From: Ketobacter alkanivorans | GTDB lineage: Bacteria > Pseudomonadota > Gammaproteobacteria > Pseudomonadales > Ketobacteraceae | Length of the DNA stretch: 64,000 bases | Reading direction: 5' to 3' | NCBI RefSeq assembly: GCF_002863865.1 | Contig: NZ_CP022684.1 | Coordinates: 3,973,990-4,037,989, forward strand | In this document: piece by piece, positions 55,169-64,000 of the stretch | Layout: every line of letters begins with the position of its first letter | Numbering within the stretch: position 1 is the first letter of the stretch | Notes under the pieces: generated by a model | Database searches by the model: none | The model's input: the letters and a program-made list of their open reading frames with translations, nothing else | Told to the model about the DNA's origin: nothing | Translations under genes and position numbers: made by a program

Positions 55169-55894
55169 TTACATATGAAATTGGTTGCCCAGATAAACCT
55201 CGCGTACTTTCTGGTTTTGCAGGATGAGTGAGGGCTCACCTTCGGCGATAATATGGCCCTCACTGACGATAAAGGCTTTCTCGCAAATGTCGAGGGTGTC
55301 CCGCACGTTGTGGTCGGTGATCAGTACGCCCAAGCCGCGATCCCGCAGATGGCTGATAATCTGTTTAATATCCGCAACGGAAATGGGGTCGACCCCGGCG
55401 AAGGGCTCATCCAGCAGGATGAAGGCGGGGTCGGTGGCCAGTGCCCGTGCGATTTCTACCCGGCGGCGCTCACCACCGGACAGGGCCATACCCTGGGATT
55501 CGGCAATGTGGCCAATGTGGAACTCCGCCAGCAGTTCGTCCAGTTTGGCCTGGCGCTGCTTTTTGTTCAGGTCTTTGCGTGTTTCCAGAATCGCCATGAT
55601 GTTCTCTTTTACCTTGAGGCGGCGAAAGATGGAGGCTTCCTGGGGCAAGTAGCCGATGCCTTTGGCGGCGCGCCCGTGCATGGGCAGGTGGGTGATTTCG
55701 GTATCGTCTATCACGATGCGGCCTTTGTCTTGGGGGACTATGCCGATGATCATGTAGAAACAGGTGGTCTTACCGGCACCGTTAGGGCCCAGTAGCCCGA
55801 CGATCTGGCCACTTTCGATGGTGATGGAGACATCTTCCACCACGGCGCGACCTTTGTAGCTTTTGGCTAGATTGGATGCTGTCAGGCGGCTCAT
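55169..55894 (-). CDS. lptB: LPS export ABC transporter ATPase LptB
   Basis: A 241-residue ABC ATPase that powers lipopolysaccharide extraction from the inner membrane with LptFG. Walker A is [17 protein letters not shown], signature [15 protein letters not shown], Walker [16 protein letters not shown] and the H-loop [10 protein letters not shown]. Overlaps lptA by four bases (ATGA). LptF and LptG are not in the window; here the genes kdsD-kdsC-lptC-lptA-lptB-rpoN follow the usual order. Confidence 0.97.
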   Translation of the reverse strand: MSRLTASNLAKSYKGRAVVEDVSITIESGQIVGLLGPNGAGKTTCFYMIIGIVPQDKGRIVIDDTEITHLPMHGRAAKGIGYLPQEASIFRRLKVKENIMAILETRKDLNKKQRQAKLDELLAEFHIGHIAESQGMALSGGERRRVEIARALATDPAFILLDEPFAGVDPISVADIKQIISHLRDRGLGVLITDHNVRDTLDICEKAFIVSEGHIIAEGEPSLILQNQKVREVYLGNQFHM

Positions 55895-56469
55895 GATGCA
55901 GGTATGGCCTTTTCTGTTGGGGCGGGAGCAGGCGCTGTTTGCGGTGCAGGCTCTGCCGCCGATGGCAGAATCATTTCCACTCGGCCTTTTATGTCGCCGG
56001 GCTGGTGATCCTGGGTCTGTCCCAGTGCTTGCAAGCGCTGGCTTTGGATTTCGTAAACGATCTCTTCGCCGCGAAAGATGTTTTCGCCTTGCACGATGGA
56101 AGCCTTGCGTTTTAGCAGGAGTTTCTGATCGCGCACCATGTAATCGATGTTTTTGGCTTTGGCGATGACTTCCGCCTGGTTGGGCTCGGGTACCTGTGAG
56201 AACAGGGCGGGATCACCTTCAGCCATAACGATATCCACTTTGCCGTTTTCGGTTCTGATTTTCAGGGAGTCGGCAGCGATGCGAAGGGTGCCCTGAGTCA
56301 ATACCACGTTGCCGGTGTAGAGTGCGGTGCCGTCTTTTTCGTCAATTACGGCGGTGTCTGCGACAATTTTCAGCGGCTGTTGGCGATCGCTGTCCAGCGC
56401 CTGTGCCACGGGGGCTGCGCTTAGCAGGATCATCCAGCAGGTCAGCTGTTTAAGATTTTTCAGGTTCAT
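55891..56469 (-). CDS. lptA: LPS transport periplasmic protein LptA
   Basis: A 192-residue periplasmic beta-jellyroll that forms the bridge carrying lipopolysaccharide from LptC to LptD. A signal peptide (about residues 1-26, ending AQA) is followed by the OstA fold: [29 protein letters not shown] and the later ARNIEYM-like [20 protein letters not shown] proline/alanine-rich C-tail is present. An 18-codon upstream extension is rejected because the chosen ATG starts a proper signal peptide. It overlaps lptC by 20 bases and lptB by four. Confidence 0.93.
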   Translation of the reverse strand: MNLKNLKQLTCWMILLSAAPVAQALDSDRQQPLKIVADTAVIDEKDGTALYTGNVVLTQGTLRIAADSLKIRTENGKVDIVMAEGDPALFSQVPEPNQAEVIAKAKNIDYMVRDQKLLLKRKASIVQGENIFRGEEIVYEIQSQRLQALGQTQDHQPGDIKGRVEMILPSAAEPAPQTAPAPAPTEKAIPAS

Positions 56470-57022
56470 AAATACTGGTGACTTTGTGGCGTAACGTAAT
56501 TCGGTTGTTGGTAAGGTCTGCATCCAGCCCGGTTGCCTCTATATAGACGCCGCTTTGCCTGATCACGACTTTGTCGTCGGTGGTGGCGTAGGATTCCCGC
56601 GGATAGAGTATGAGGGTTTCTGTTTCCAGTACGGCGGCTTCCCGCACGCCCTGCTGAACAACGGTAACATTGCCGGAGAGGTTCAATTTGTTGGCTTCGT
56701 TATCAGAGGTGGCGCTGGCAGCGCTGGTTTTCCAGGATTCTTGTTGCTGCTCAAAGAAGGTGATGGTGGGTTTGACCATCAGGTTGCGATTGCTGGCAAC
56801 GTACTGAAGCATGGATTCTGCATCCAGCAGAAACTCTTTGTTGCCGTGTTTGTCGTAGCTGTGCTGCTGCAATTCTATGGCGACCATGTCGGGTTGGTCG
56901 TAGGTGGTGCTTGCATGCTGTTTGGGGCTGAACCACTGATCCCATTTCATGTAGGTGTAGGTGCCCACCACGAAAAGTGCTAGAAACAAGCTGCTTAGAA
57001 TCAGTTGGTTTTGTTGTTTCAT
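56450..57022 (-). CDS. lptC: LPS export protein LptC
   Basis: A 190-residue bitopic inner-membrane protein: one N-terminal helix (about residues 8-24) and a periplasmic OstA-like beta domain (YDKHGNKEFLLDAESMLQY, NLSGNVTVVQQGVREAAVLETETLILYPRESYATTDDKV). It passes lipopolysaccharide from LptBFG to LptA. Its ATG overlaps the kdsC stop by one base and its end overlaps lptA by 20 bases, so kdsC-lptC-lptA-lptB are tightly coupled. Confidence 0.94.
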   Translation of the reverse strand: MKQQNQLILSSLFLALFVVGTYTYMKWDQWFSPKQHASTTYDQPDMVAIELQQHSYDKHGNKEFLLDAESMLQYVASNRNLMVKPTITFFEQQQESWKTSAASATSDNEANKLNLSGNVTVVQQGVREAAVLETETLILYPRESYATTDDKVVIRQSGVYIEATGLDADLTNNRITLRHKVTSIYEPEKS

Positions 57023-57552
57023 CAGCTCAGATAGGGTTCCAGAATGGAATTGAGGTTACCTTGGGCCAGCATCAGCCAGTCACAGAATTCTCGCACCGCT
57101 CCGTCGCCACCTTTGGCTTCGGTGATAAGATCTGCGTGTTGTCGCACGATAGGCAAGGCATCGGAGACCGTGACGCCCAGCCCCGCCAGTCGAATGGCGG
57201 GCAGGTCGGGTAGGTCGTCGCCCATGTAGGCTACCTGATCTACACTCAGGCCTTCTTGTTGCATGAGTTCCTGCAGTGCGATTTTTTTGTCTTCGCGACC
57301 CTGAATCAGTTTGCCGATTTTTAAGTCGCGGGCGCGGCGGTTCACCAGCTCTGAGGTGCGGCCGGTGATGATGGCCACTTCCACACCAGAGTCTCGCAGT
57401 AACTTCAGGCCCAGGCCGTCTTTTACGTTGAAGGCTTTGATCTCATCGCCGAGGCTGGTGAAGTAGAGGCGGCCATCGGTCATGATGCCATCAATGTCAA
57501 AGGCCACCAGTTTGATGGCTTGGGCTTTGCGTTGCAGCTCTTCGGTCATCAT
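57022..57552 (-). CDS. kdsC: KDO 8-phosphate phosphatase KdsC
   Basis: A 176-residue HAD-superfamily phosphatase making KDO, the sugar linking lipid A and core. The HAD motif I DIDGIMTDGRL, motif II ITGRTSELV, and motif III YMGDDLPDLPAI are intact. It is short and capless as usual for KdsC. One-base overlap with lptC; 2 bp from kdsD, which makes its substrate path one step earlier. Confidence 0.96.
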   Translation of the reverse strand: MMTEELQRKAQAIKLVAFDIDGIMTDGRLYFTSLGDEIKAFNVKDGLGLKLLRDSGVEVAIITGRTSELVNRRARDLKIGKLIQGREDKKIALQELMQQEGLSVDQVAYMGDDLPDLPAIRLAGLGVTVSDALPIVRQHADLITEAKGGDGAVREFCDWLMLAQGNLNSILEPYLS

Positions 57553-57554
57553 TC

Positions 57555-58535
57555 TTATACCACTCCTGCGCGCAGCAGGTCGTGCATGTTGAGTGCGCCA
57601 ACCGGTTTGTTGTTGTCCACTACCATCAGGGCGGTGATTTTGCTTTTGTCCATTATGTTCAGTGCTTCCACCGCCAGTATGTGGGGGTGAATGGTCTTGG
57701 GGTTTTTGGACATAACGTCTTCAATCATGGTGGTCTGGATGTCCATGCCCTGATCCAGCATGCGACGCAGATCGCCATCGGTAAAGATGCCCACCAGTTC
57801 GTCGTTGTCGTTGAGGATGCCGGTCATTCCCAGGCCTTTGCTGCTCATTTCCAGCAGCGCCCGGCTGATGGTGACGCCTTGTTTGATCAGGGGGATTTTG
57901 TCCCCTACATGCATGATGTGTTCAACCAGCAATAACAGGCGGCGACCCAGGCTGCCACCGGGGTGAGACAGTGCAAAGTCATCGGCAGTGAAGCCGCGTG
58001 CTTCCAGCAGTGCCACCGCCAGTGCATCTCCCATGACCAATGTGGCGGTGGTGCTTGCAGTGGGCGCCAGGCCCAGGGAGCAGGCCTCTTCTTTGACGCT
58101 GATGTCCAGGTGTACGTCGGCCTGTGTGGCCAGCATGGATTTGGCATCGCCAGCCATGCTGATCAGGGGGGCACCTTTGCGCTTGATGAGGGGCACAATG
58201 TTCAGGACTTCCTCGGTTTTACCTGAGTTGGAGATACCGATTACGACATCATCGCCGGTGATCATGCCCAGGTCGCCGTGGCTGGCTTCTCCGGGATGAA
58301 CGAAAAAGGCCGGGGTGCCGGTGCTGGCCAGAGTGGCTGCAATTTTGTTACCCACATGGCCGGACTTGCCCATACCGGTCACAATGACGCGGCCTTTGCA
58401 TTGCAGAATCAGTTGGCAGGCTTTCTTGAAGTTGTCATCAATGCGTTCTTTGAGCGCCAGGGCCGCACTGGCCTCGATTTCAATAACTCGTTGACCTGAT
58501 TGGATAAAGTCAAAGTTGTCGTGATTTGTGCTCAT
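57555..58535 (-). CDS. kdsD: D-arabinose 5-phosphate isomerase KdsD
   Basis: A 326-residue isomerase converting ribulose 5-phosphate to arabinose 5-phosphate for KDO synthesis. The SIS domain (about residues 35-185) has VTGMGKSGHVGNKIAATLASTGTPAFFVHPGEASHGDLGMI and two CBS domains follow. An upstream extension of 19 codons is rejected since the chosen ATG follows GGGACGAGA. Two bases separate it from kdsC. First gene of the LPS operon, on the same strand as the exchanger gene that starts further upstream. Confidence 0.96.
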   Translation of the reverse strand: MSTNHDNFDFIQSGQRVIEIEASAALALKERIDDNFKKACQLILQCKGRVIVTGMGKSGHVGNKIAATLASTGTPAFFVHPGEASHGDLGMITGDDVVIGISNSGKTEEVLNIVPLIKRKGAPLISMAGDAKSMLATQADVHLDISVKEEACSLGLAPTASTTATLVMGDALAVALLEARGFTADDFALSHPGGSLGRRLLLLVEHIMHVGDKIPLIKQGVTISRALLEMSSKGLGMTGILNDNDELVGIFTDGDLRRMLDQGMDIQTTMIEDVMSKNPKTIHPHILAVEALNIMDKSKITALMVVDNNKPVGALNMHDLLRAGVV

Positions 58536-58610
58536 TCTCGTCCCAGTGGTGTTCGATGGTTCAAATCGGTTAACTAACTGCGTTATGTTCACAGTGTAAA
58601 CTAAATGGCC

Positions 58611-59576
58611 TCAGGCGGTAACGCTCTGCTGATACAGATATCCAAGATAACCGACGTAGGCTGTCAGCAGAATGAGCCCCTCCAGCTTGGATAGCTGGCG
58701 TTTCTTGCGGGGCCACCATATAAAGGCCGCCAGCAGCAGAGTGATGGCAGCCATGGTGCCATAATCACGCACCAGGCTTACGGGGGTCACTTCAATGGGG
58801 AAGATAACGGCTCCGGCAGACAGTACTGCCAGCAGGTTCAGTATGTTGGAGCCAATTATGTTGCCCAGGGCAATGTCGTGTTGCTTGCGCAGGGCGCTGG
58901 CAACGGAGGCCGCCAGCTCCGGCAGGCTGGTGCCGATGGCGACAATGGTCAGCCCGATGATGACTTCGCTGACCTGGAGGGCGGTGGCTACTTCTATGGC
59001 TCCCCAAACCAGAATGCGGGATGATCCGATCAGTACTGTTGTGCCCACTATGAACCAAAAGATGGATTGTTTCAGCGGCAGGTCTGGAATGCTTTCTTCT
59101 ATGTCTGGTGTGATCAGTTCGTCGCTGTGTTCTTTTTTGTAGCGGAACATCAGGTACATGAGCAGTATCAGCATGGCCATCATGGCCAGTCCGTCCTGCA
59201 TGGAAATGAGGTTGTCGCTGCACAGGAAGCCAACGACAGCAGTGACCGCCAGCAAGGCAGGCAGGTCTTCTTTGAGCAGGCCGGAGGTAACGGGTAAGGC
59301 GGCGATCAATGCCGTTACGCCCAACACCAGGCCAATATTGGCGATGTTGGAACCAATGGCATTGCCCAGGGCAAGTTCGGGTGCTTCTTCCAGGGCGGCC
59401 ATGATGGACACCACGATCTCCGGTGCAGAGGTGCCTAAGGCGACGATGGTGAGCCCGATCATGGCTTTGGACATGCCCAGGCCTTCCGCCAGCCCTACTG
59501 CACCGTCTACAAATTTATCCGAGCTCCAGACCAGTAAAACAAGTCCGGCAACAATGGCAAAAAAGGCAAGCAGCAT
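58611..59576 (-). CDS. yrbG: Calcium/sodium antiporter (YrbG family)
   Basis: A 321-residue CaCA-family exchanger with about ten helices. The two alpha repeats are visible: VALGTSAPEIVVSIMAALEEAPELALGNAIGSNIANI and VAIGTSLPELAASVASALRKQHDIALGNIIGSNILNL. It exports Ca2+ in exchange for Na+, probably across the inner membrane. It is adjacent to kdsD (75 bp) and divergent from the Mla operon, the same neighbourhood as yrbG in E. coli. Confidence 0.95.
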   Translation of the reverse strand: MLLAFFAIVAGLVLLVWSSDKFVDGAVGLAEGLGMSKAMIGLTIVALGTSAPEIVVSIMAALEEAPELALGNAIGSNIANIGLVLGVTALIAALPVTSGLLKEDLPALLAVTAVVGFLCSDNLISMQDGLAMMAMLILLMYLMFRYKKEHSDELITPDIEESIPDLPLKQSIFWFIVGTTVLIGSSRILVWGAIEVATALQVSEVIIGLTIVAIGTSLPELAASVASALRKQHDIALGNIIGSNILNLLAVLSAGAVIFPIEVTPVSLVRDYGTMAAITLLLAAFIWWPRKKRQLSKLEGLILLTAYVGYLGYLYQQSVTA

Positions 59577-59670
59577 GACTGAAAATCCTCAGATGAAGTC
59601 GGCATGCAATGTAATGAGAAAGCGCACACCATGCAAGGGTGAACAGTCGTTTTTCCTTTTACGGACATAG

Positions 59671-59679
59671 TGATATAGT
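59671..59679 (+). promoter_or_regulatory. Extended -10 promoter for the mla operon
   Basis: TGATATAGT (TGn plus TATAGT) lies 66 bases before the mlaF start codon, in the 169-bp gap from the divergent yrbG gene. The -35 region is T-rich without a clear match. Moderate support only. Confidence 0.4.
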
Positions 59680-59745
59680 TCTGCACCTTATTCTAGTGGG
59701 ATTGCTCCCTAGTGGAACTGGAACGAACCGGGAAACAGCAGCTGC

Positions 59746-60585
59746 ATGGCATCTGATTCAGCACCAATCGATCAAACCGACGCTAAAAACTATGTCGAAA
59801 TCAGCGATATGACGTTCATGCGCGGTGATCGAACTATTTACAACAATGTAAATATCGATATTCCCAAGGGCAAGGTCACCGCCATCATGGGGCCCAGCGG
59901 TACCGGTAAAACCACCTTGTTGCGCCTGATCGGGGGGCAGCTGAAGCCGGACACGGGTAAAATTATTGTCGATGGCCACAATGTTCCGGATCTTGGTCGC
60001 AGTGAATTGTTCGATGTGCGCAGTAAGATGGGCATGCTGTTTCAGAGCGGAGCGCTGTTCACGGATTTGTCGGTGTATGAGAACGTTGCTTTCCCCCTGC
60101 GGGTGCACACCGACCTGCCCGAAGACATGATTCGCGATATTGTCTTGATGAAATTACAGGCAGTAGGGCTGCGTGGTGCCAAGCATCTGATGCCCAGCGA
60201 ACTGTCTGGCGGGATGGCACGGCGGGCGGCATTGGCGCGGGCCATTGCGCTGGATCCGGATCTGGTTATGTACGATGAGCCCTTTGCGGGGCAGGATCCC
60301 ATGGCCATGGGGGTGGTTGTGCAGCTGATACGGCTGTTAAATGATGCGTTGGGCCATACCAGCATTGTGGTGTCCCATGATGTACAGGAGGCTGCCAGCA
60401 TTGCCGATTACATTTATGTGATTTCCGGCGGTGAGGTGATCGGCCGCGGCAGTGCCGACGAAGTTATGAATTCTGATCTGCCCATGGTACGTCAGTTTAT
60501 GCAGGGGCTGCCGGATGGGCCGGTTCCTTTCCACTTTCCAGCACCGAGCCTGGAAGACGATTTTCTCAGAGGCAGTTCATTGTGA
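59746..60585 (+). CDS. mlaF: Phospholipid ABC transporter ATPase MlaF
   Basis: A 279-residue ABC ATPase of the Mla system, which moves phospholipids between the inner membrane and the outer-membrane pathway. Walker A is [18 protein letters not shown], the signature [17 protein letters not shown], Walker [14 protein letters not shown] and H-loop VVSHDVQEA. The C-terminal tail that contacts MlaB is present. It overlaps mlaE by four bases (GTGA). The SD is weak, with GGGA 12 bases upstream. Confidence 0.96.
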   Translation: MASDSAPIDQTDAKNYVEISDMTFMRGDRTIYNNVNIDIPKGKVTAIMGPSGTGKTTLLRLIGGQLKPDTGKIIVDGHNVPDLGRSELFDVRSKMGMLFQSGALFTDLSVYENVAFPLRVHTDLPEDMIRDIVLMKLQAVGLRGAKHLMPSELSGGMARRAALARAIALDPDLVMYDEPFAGQDPMAMGVVVQLIRLLNDALGHTSIVVSHDVQEAASIADYIYVISGGEVIGRGSADEVMNSDLPMVRQFMQGLPDGPVPFHFPAPSLEDDFLRGSSL

Positions 60586-61364
60586 TAGATCGAATTGCAG
60601 CATTTGGCCGTTCCGGGCTGGAGATGCTTGAGGCCCTGGGTCGCTCCGGGCTGTTTCTGTTCCACTCGCTGTGGGCGCTGCCGGATCTGCGCACCAATGC
60701 GCCGTTATTGGTCAGGCAGATCTATTCGGTGGGTGTGCTCTCCATGGTCATTATATTGGTGTCCGGCCTGTTCATTGGCATGGTGCTGGCCTTGCAGGGC
60801 TATAACATTCTCAATCGATACGGCAGTGAGCAGGCGCTGGGTCAAATGGTGGCGCTGACCCTGTTGCGGGAGCTGGGGCCAGTGGTGACCGCGTTGTTGT
60901 TTGCCGGGCGGGCGGGGTCTGCGCTGACCGCAGAGATCGGCCTGATGAAGGCAACCGAACAGTTGGCCAGCTTGGAAATGATTGGTGTAGACCCTTTGCG
61001 CCGCATCGTATCACCCCGCTTTTGGGCCGGTTTTATCTGTATGCCCACGTTGGCCATTATCTTCTCCAGTGTGGGGGTGATGGGTGCCTATGTGGTGGGA
61101 GTGCTGTGGTTGGGCGTAGACGGCGGCTCCTTCTGGTCCAATATGCAGAGCAGTGTGGAGTGGGGTGATGACGTGATGAATGGCTTCATCAAAAGCGTCG
61201 TATTCGGCATTGTGGTTACCTGGGTCGCGGTATTCCAGGGCTACGATACAGTGCCCACTTCCGAAGGTATCAGTCGGGCTACCACCCGTACGGTGGTTTA
61301 TGCCTCCCTGGCGGTACTGGGATTAGACTTTATTTTAACCGCAGTCATGTTTGGAGAACTGTAA
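60582..61364 (+). CDS. mlaE: Phospholipid ABC transporter permease MlaE
   Basis: A 260-residue integral membrane permease with about five to six helices: [61 protein letters not shown] conserved core. GTG start inside the mlaF stop overlap. MlaD follows after one base past the stop. Standard mlaF-mlaE-mlaD order. Confidence 0.96.
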   Translation: MIDRIAAFGRSGLEMLEALGRSGLFLFHSLWALPDLRTNAPLLVRQIYSVGVLSMVIILVSGLFIGMVLALQGYNILNRYGSEQALGQMVALTLLRELGPVVTALLFAGRAGSALTAEIGLMKATEQLASLEMIGVDPLRRIVSPRFWAGFICMPTLAIIFSSVGVMGAYVVGVLWLGVDGGSFWSNMQSSVEWGDDVMNGFIKSVVFGIVVTWVAVFQGYDTVPTSEGISRATTRTVVYASLAVLGLDFILTAVMFGEL

Positions 61365-61365
61365 A

Positions 61366-61830
61366 ATGCGCATGCGTACCTTGGAGTTGGCGGTTGGTGG
61401 ATTCATGCTGATTGGCTTGCTGGCAATAATATTTCTGGCTCTGCGGGTGAGTGGCCTGTCGATGAACTCTGCTGAAGAGGTGTATCGCATCTCTGCCAAG
61501 TTCGAGAACATTGGCGGTCTGACCGCGCGGGCCAAAGTGACCATGGCGGGCGTCACAATCGGCCGGGTTACTAATATCTATCTGGATCGGGAAGACTTCG
61601 TCGGGGTAGTGGAAATGGAAATCTACAAAAATGTGGACAACCTTTCCAGCGACACCAGTGCTGCTATTTTGACCGCTGGGGTGCTGGGCGAGAAGTACAT
61701 AGGCCTCAGCCAAGGCGCCGAGCTTGAGAACCTGGTGGAAGGCAGCGAAATCTACAACACCCAGTCAGCATTGGTGCTGGAAGATCTGATTGCCAAGTTT
61801 CTGGTGGGAAGAGTATCCGATGAGCCCTAG
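61366..61830 (+). CDS. mlaD: Phospholipid transporter MCE-domain protein MlaD
   Basis: A 154-residue protein with one N-terminal helix (about residues 7-25) and an MCE domain (KFENIGGLTARAKVTMAGVTIGRV, then ILTAGVLGEKYIGLS) that forms a hexameric ring with a hydrophobic pore in the periplasm. A start two codons later is possible; a longer start upstream is inside mlaE and rejected. Normally mlaC follows; here the mlaB start overlaps this gene by 11 bases, so no mlaC can lie between. Confidence 0.95.
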   Translation: MRMRTLELAVGGFMLIGLLAIIFLALRVSGLSMNSAEEVYRISAKFENIGGLTARAKVTMAGVTIGRVTNIYLDREDFVGVVEMEIYKNVDNLSSDTSAAILTAGVLGEKYIGLSQGAELENLVEGSEIYNTQSALVLEDLIAKFLVGRVSDEP

Positions 61831-62152
61831 CAGCAATGGGCTGTCCGGCCTTGGTGTAAGCCTGATCCGGGTGAGCGATAATCAATTGGCCATCAGTGGC
61901 GACATGCTGTTTGCCTCCGCCACCCGCTTGCGCAGTGAAGGTCAGAAGCTGATTCCCGGTATGGCGGATCGAATCAGTGTCGATTTGTCTCAGGTTGGGC
62001 GGGTTGGCAGTGTGGGGATCTCGGTATTGATGTGCTGGTTACGCATGGCCCAGGTGCTGGGTAAGACGCTGGTTTTTGTCAATGCGCCGGACGATATGCT
62101 GGACGTAAGCCGGGTCAGCAGTCTGGATACGGTGATTCCCTTTTCTTCCTGA
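61820..62152 (+). CDS. mlaB: STAS-domain protein MlaB
   Basis: A 110-residue STAS-domain protein; MlaB binds MlaF and is needed for the ABC ATPase. The STAS signature VDLSQVGRVGSVGISVLMCWLR and the ISGDMLFASATRLRSEGQKL N-terminal strand/helix match. The ATG follows GGGAAGAG by seven bases and overlaps the mlaD end by 11 bases. A ten-codon upstream extension is rejected. MlaC, the periplasmic carrier usually encoded between mlaD and mlaB, is missing. Confidence 0.9.
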   Translation: MSPSSNGLSGLGVSLIRVSDNQLAISGDMLFASATRLRSEGQKLIPGMADRISVDLSQVGRVGSVGISVLMCWLRMAQVLGKTLVFVNAPDDMLDVSRVSSLDTVIPFSS

Positions 62153-62215
62153 TTTTAGCGTCGAATTTGTTTACAATGTCGCCTTTCAAACCCCAACGAT
62201 CCCGGGTAGTTCTAA

Positions 62216-62479
62216 ATGATCACAGCCGAAGATATTCAACAGCGCCTCGAAAGCGGTATTGAGGGTGCTCAGGCCATGGTACGACTGGACGGCAATAAAT
62301 GCCTCGTCGCCGTGGCTTCTGCAGCCTTTGAGGGCTTGCGTTCCGTTAAAAAACAACAGTTGGTATATGCCTGCCTGAACGAACTGATTGCCAGTGGCGA
62401 ACTGCACGCCGTCAGCATGCATACCTACACCCCATCCGAGTGGGAATCCCAGAAAAAGCTGGGTATCCCTGGATTCTGA
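62216..62479 (+). CDS. ibaG: BolA-family protein IbaG
   Basis: An 87-residue BolA-like protein (also YrbA), which binds [2Fe-2S] clusters with monothiol glutaredoxins. The class II BolA sequence AFEGLRSVKKQQLVYACLNELI and the C-terminal ELHAVSMHTYTPSEW, carrying the conserved cluster-ligand His, are seen. It is 18 bp before murA and 63 bp after mlaB, the same order as in E. coli and Pseudomonas. Confidence 0.93.
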   Translation: MITAEDIQQRLESGIEGAQAMVRLDGNKCLVAVASAAFEGLRSVKKQQLVYACLNELIASGELHAVSMHTYTPSEWESQKKLGIPGF

Positions 62480-63760
<1,281 letters not shown>

Positions 63761-63774
63761 AGAAAGAGTGCATC

Positions 63775-64000
63775 ATGACAGCAAGAATACGCATTGCCCT
63801 GTCCAAGGGGCGCATACTGGATGAAACGCTGCCGCTGCTGAAAACGGCGGGTATCGAGCTGCTGGAAGAGCCTTCCAAAAGCCGCAAGCTGATCTTTCCC
63901 ACCAGTAACCCCAACGTGGATATCATCATTATTCGCGCCACCGACGTGCCCACCTTTGTGGAGCATGGGGCTGCGGATATTGGTGTGGCGGGTAAAGATG
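63775..64000 (+). CDS. hisG: ATP phosphoribosyltransferase, 5' part (cut by window end)
   Basis: The first 75 codons of HisG, which starts histidine synthesis by joining ATP and PRPP. The N-terminal [19 protein letters not shown] and the [24 protein letters not shown] string, reaching the last base of the window, match the short form that needs HisZ in some bacteria, though the length cannot be judged. ATG follows AAAGAG. The murA-hisG order is the usual one in this group. Confidence 0.93.
   Translation, partial: MTARIRIALSKGRILDETLPLLKTAGIELLEEPSKSRKLIFPTSNPNVDIIIIRATDVPTFVEHGAADIGVAGKD

Overview
The window looks like a chromosomal core region of a free-living, aerobic gammaproteobacterium. 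Gene content and order resemble Pseudomonadales/Oceanospirillales-type genomes: coxB-coxA-ctaG-coxC-SURF1-ctaA-ctaB, lolB-ispE-tRNA-Gln-prs-rplY-pth-ychF-tRNA-Met, gatCAB/mreBCD-maf-rng-yhdP-nit-tldD-yjgA-pmbA, and kdsDC-lptCAB-rpoN-hpf-ptsN-rapZ-npr beside mla-ibaG-murA-hisG. Base composition looks moderate and even throughout. I see no insertion sequence, prophage, CRISPR array, rRNA or obvious genomic island. The species cannot be fixed from this window.

Layout. 0.1-4 kb: a PilZ c-di-GMP receptor, a secreted protein, and a pair of acyl-CoA dehydrogenases closed by a terminator. 4-5.8 kb: a small orphan gene and an autotransporter-type outer-membrane beta-barrel. 5.8-13.9 kb: the aa3-type cytochrome c oxidase cluster on the minus strand (heme O and heme A synthases, a thioredoxin/SCO-like membrane protein, SURF1, subunits III, I and II, and CtaG). 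14.4-15.3 kb: a DUF1820 gene and a small orphan, ending at a perfect 25-bp inverted repeat that also abuts tRNA-Met. 15.3-22.4 kb: minus-strand housekeeping (ychF, pth, rplY, prs, tRNA-Gln, ispE, lolB, TPR lipoprotein). 22.5-26.7 kb: hemA, prfA, prmC and a MoeB-like gene. 26.7-30.7 kb: a small protein with a possible caspase-like His/Cys pair, the glutathione-dependent formaldehyde pathway (frmA, fghA) and an orphan lipoprotein. 30.7-34 kb: gatCAB. 34.2-47.2 kb: mreBCD, maf, rng, yhdP, nitrilase, tldD, yjgA and pmbA. 47.2-49.7 kb: a half-size PstS-like protein, a porin and sodB. 49.8-59.6 kb: mgtE, npr, rapZ, ptsN, hpf, rpoN, the Lpt/Kds lipopolysaccharide genes and a Ca2+/Na+ exchanger. 59.7-64 kb: the Mla lipid-transport genes (no mlaC visible), ibaG, murA and a hisG cut by the window end.

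Functional threads. Cell-envelope construction dominates: MreBCD shape control, MurA peptidoglycan precursor synthesis, KdsCD/LptABC lipopolysaccharide, Mla phospholipid trafficking, YhdP, LolB and two outer-membrane barrels. Respiration, nitrogen-PTS/sigma-54 regulation, and translation with tRNA quality control (Pth, PrfA/PrmC, GatCAB, two tRNAs, L25, HPF, YjgA) make up most of the rest.

I did not find a clear, wholly new defence or mobile system. The best second looks are: mreC, whose conserved N-terminus and Shine-Dalgarno point to an ATA start with no in-frame ATG/GTG/TTG nearby; a transcription terminator between mreB and mreC; an mla operon in which mlaD overlaps mlaB directly, with no mlaC; a 187-residue orphan with a GHA...GCS arrangement reminiscent of clan CD peptidases; and the 25-bp perfect palindrome whose stem starts at the CCA end of tRNA-Met.
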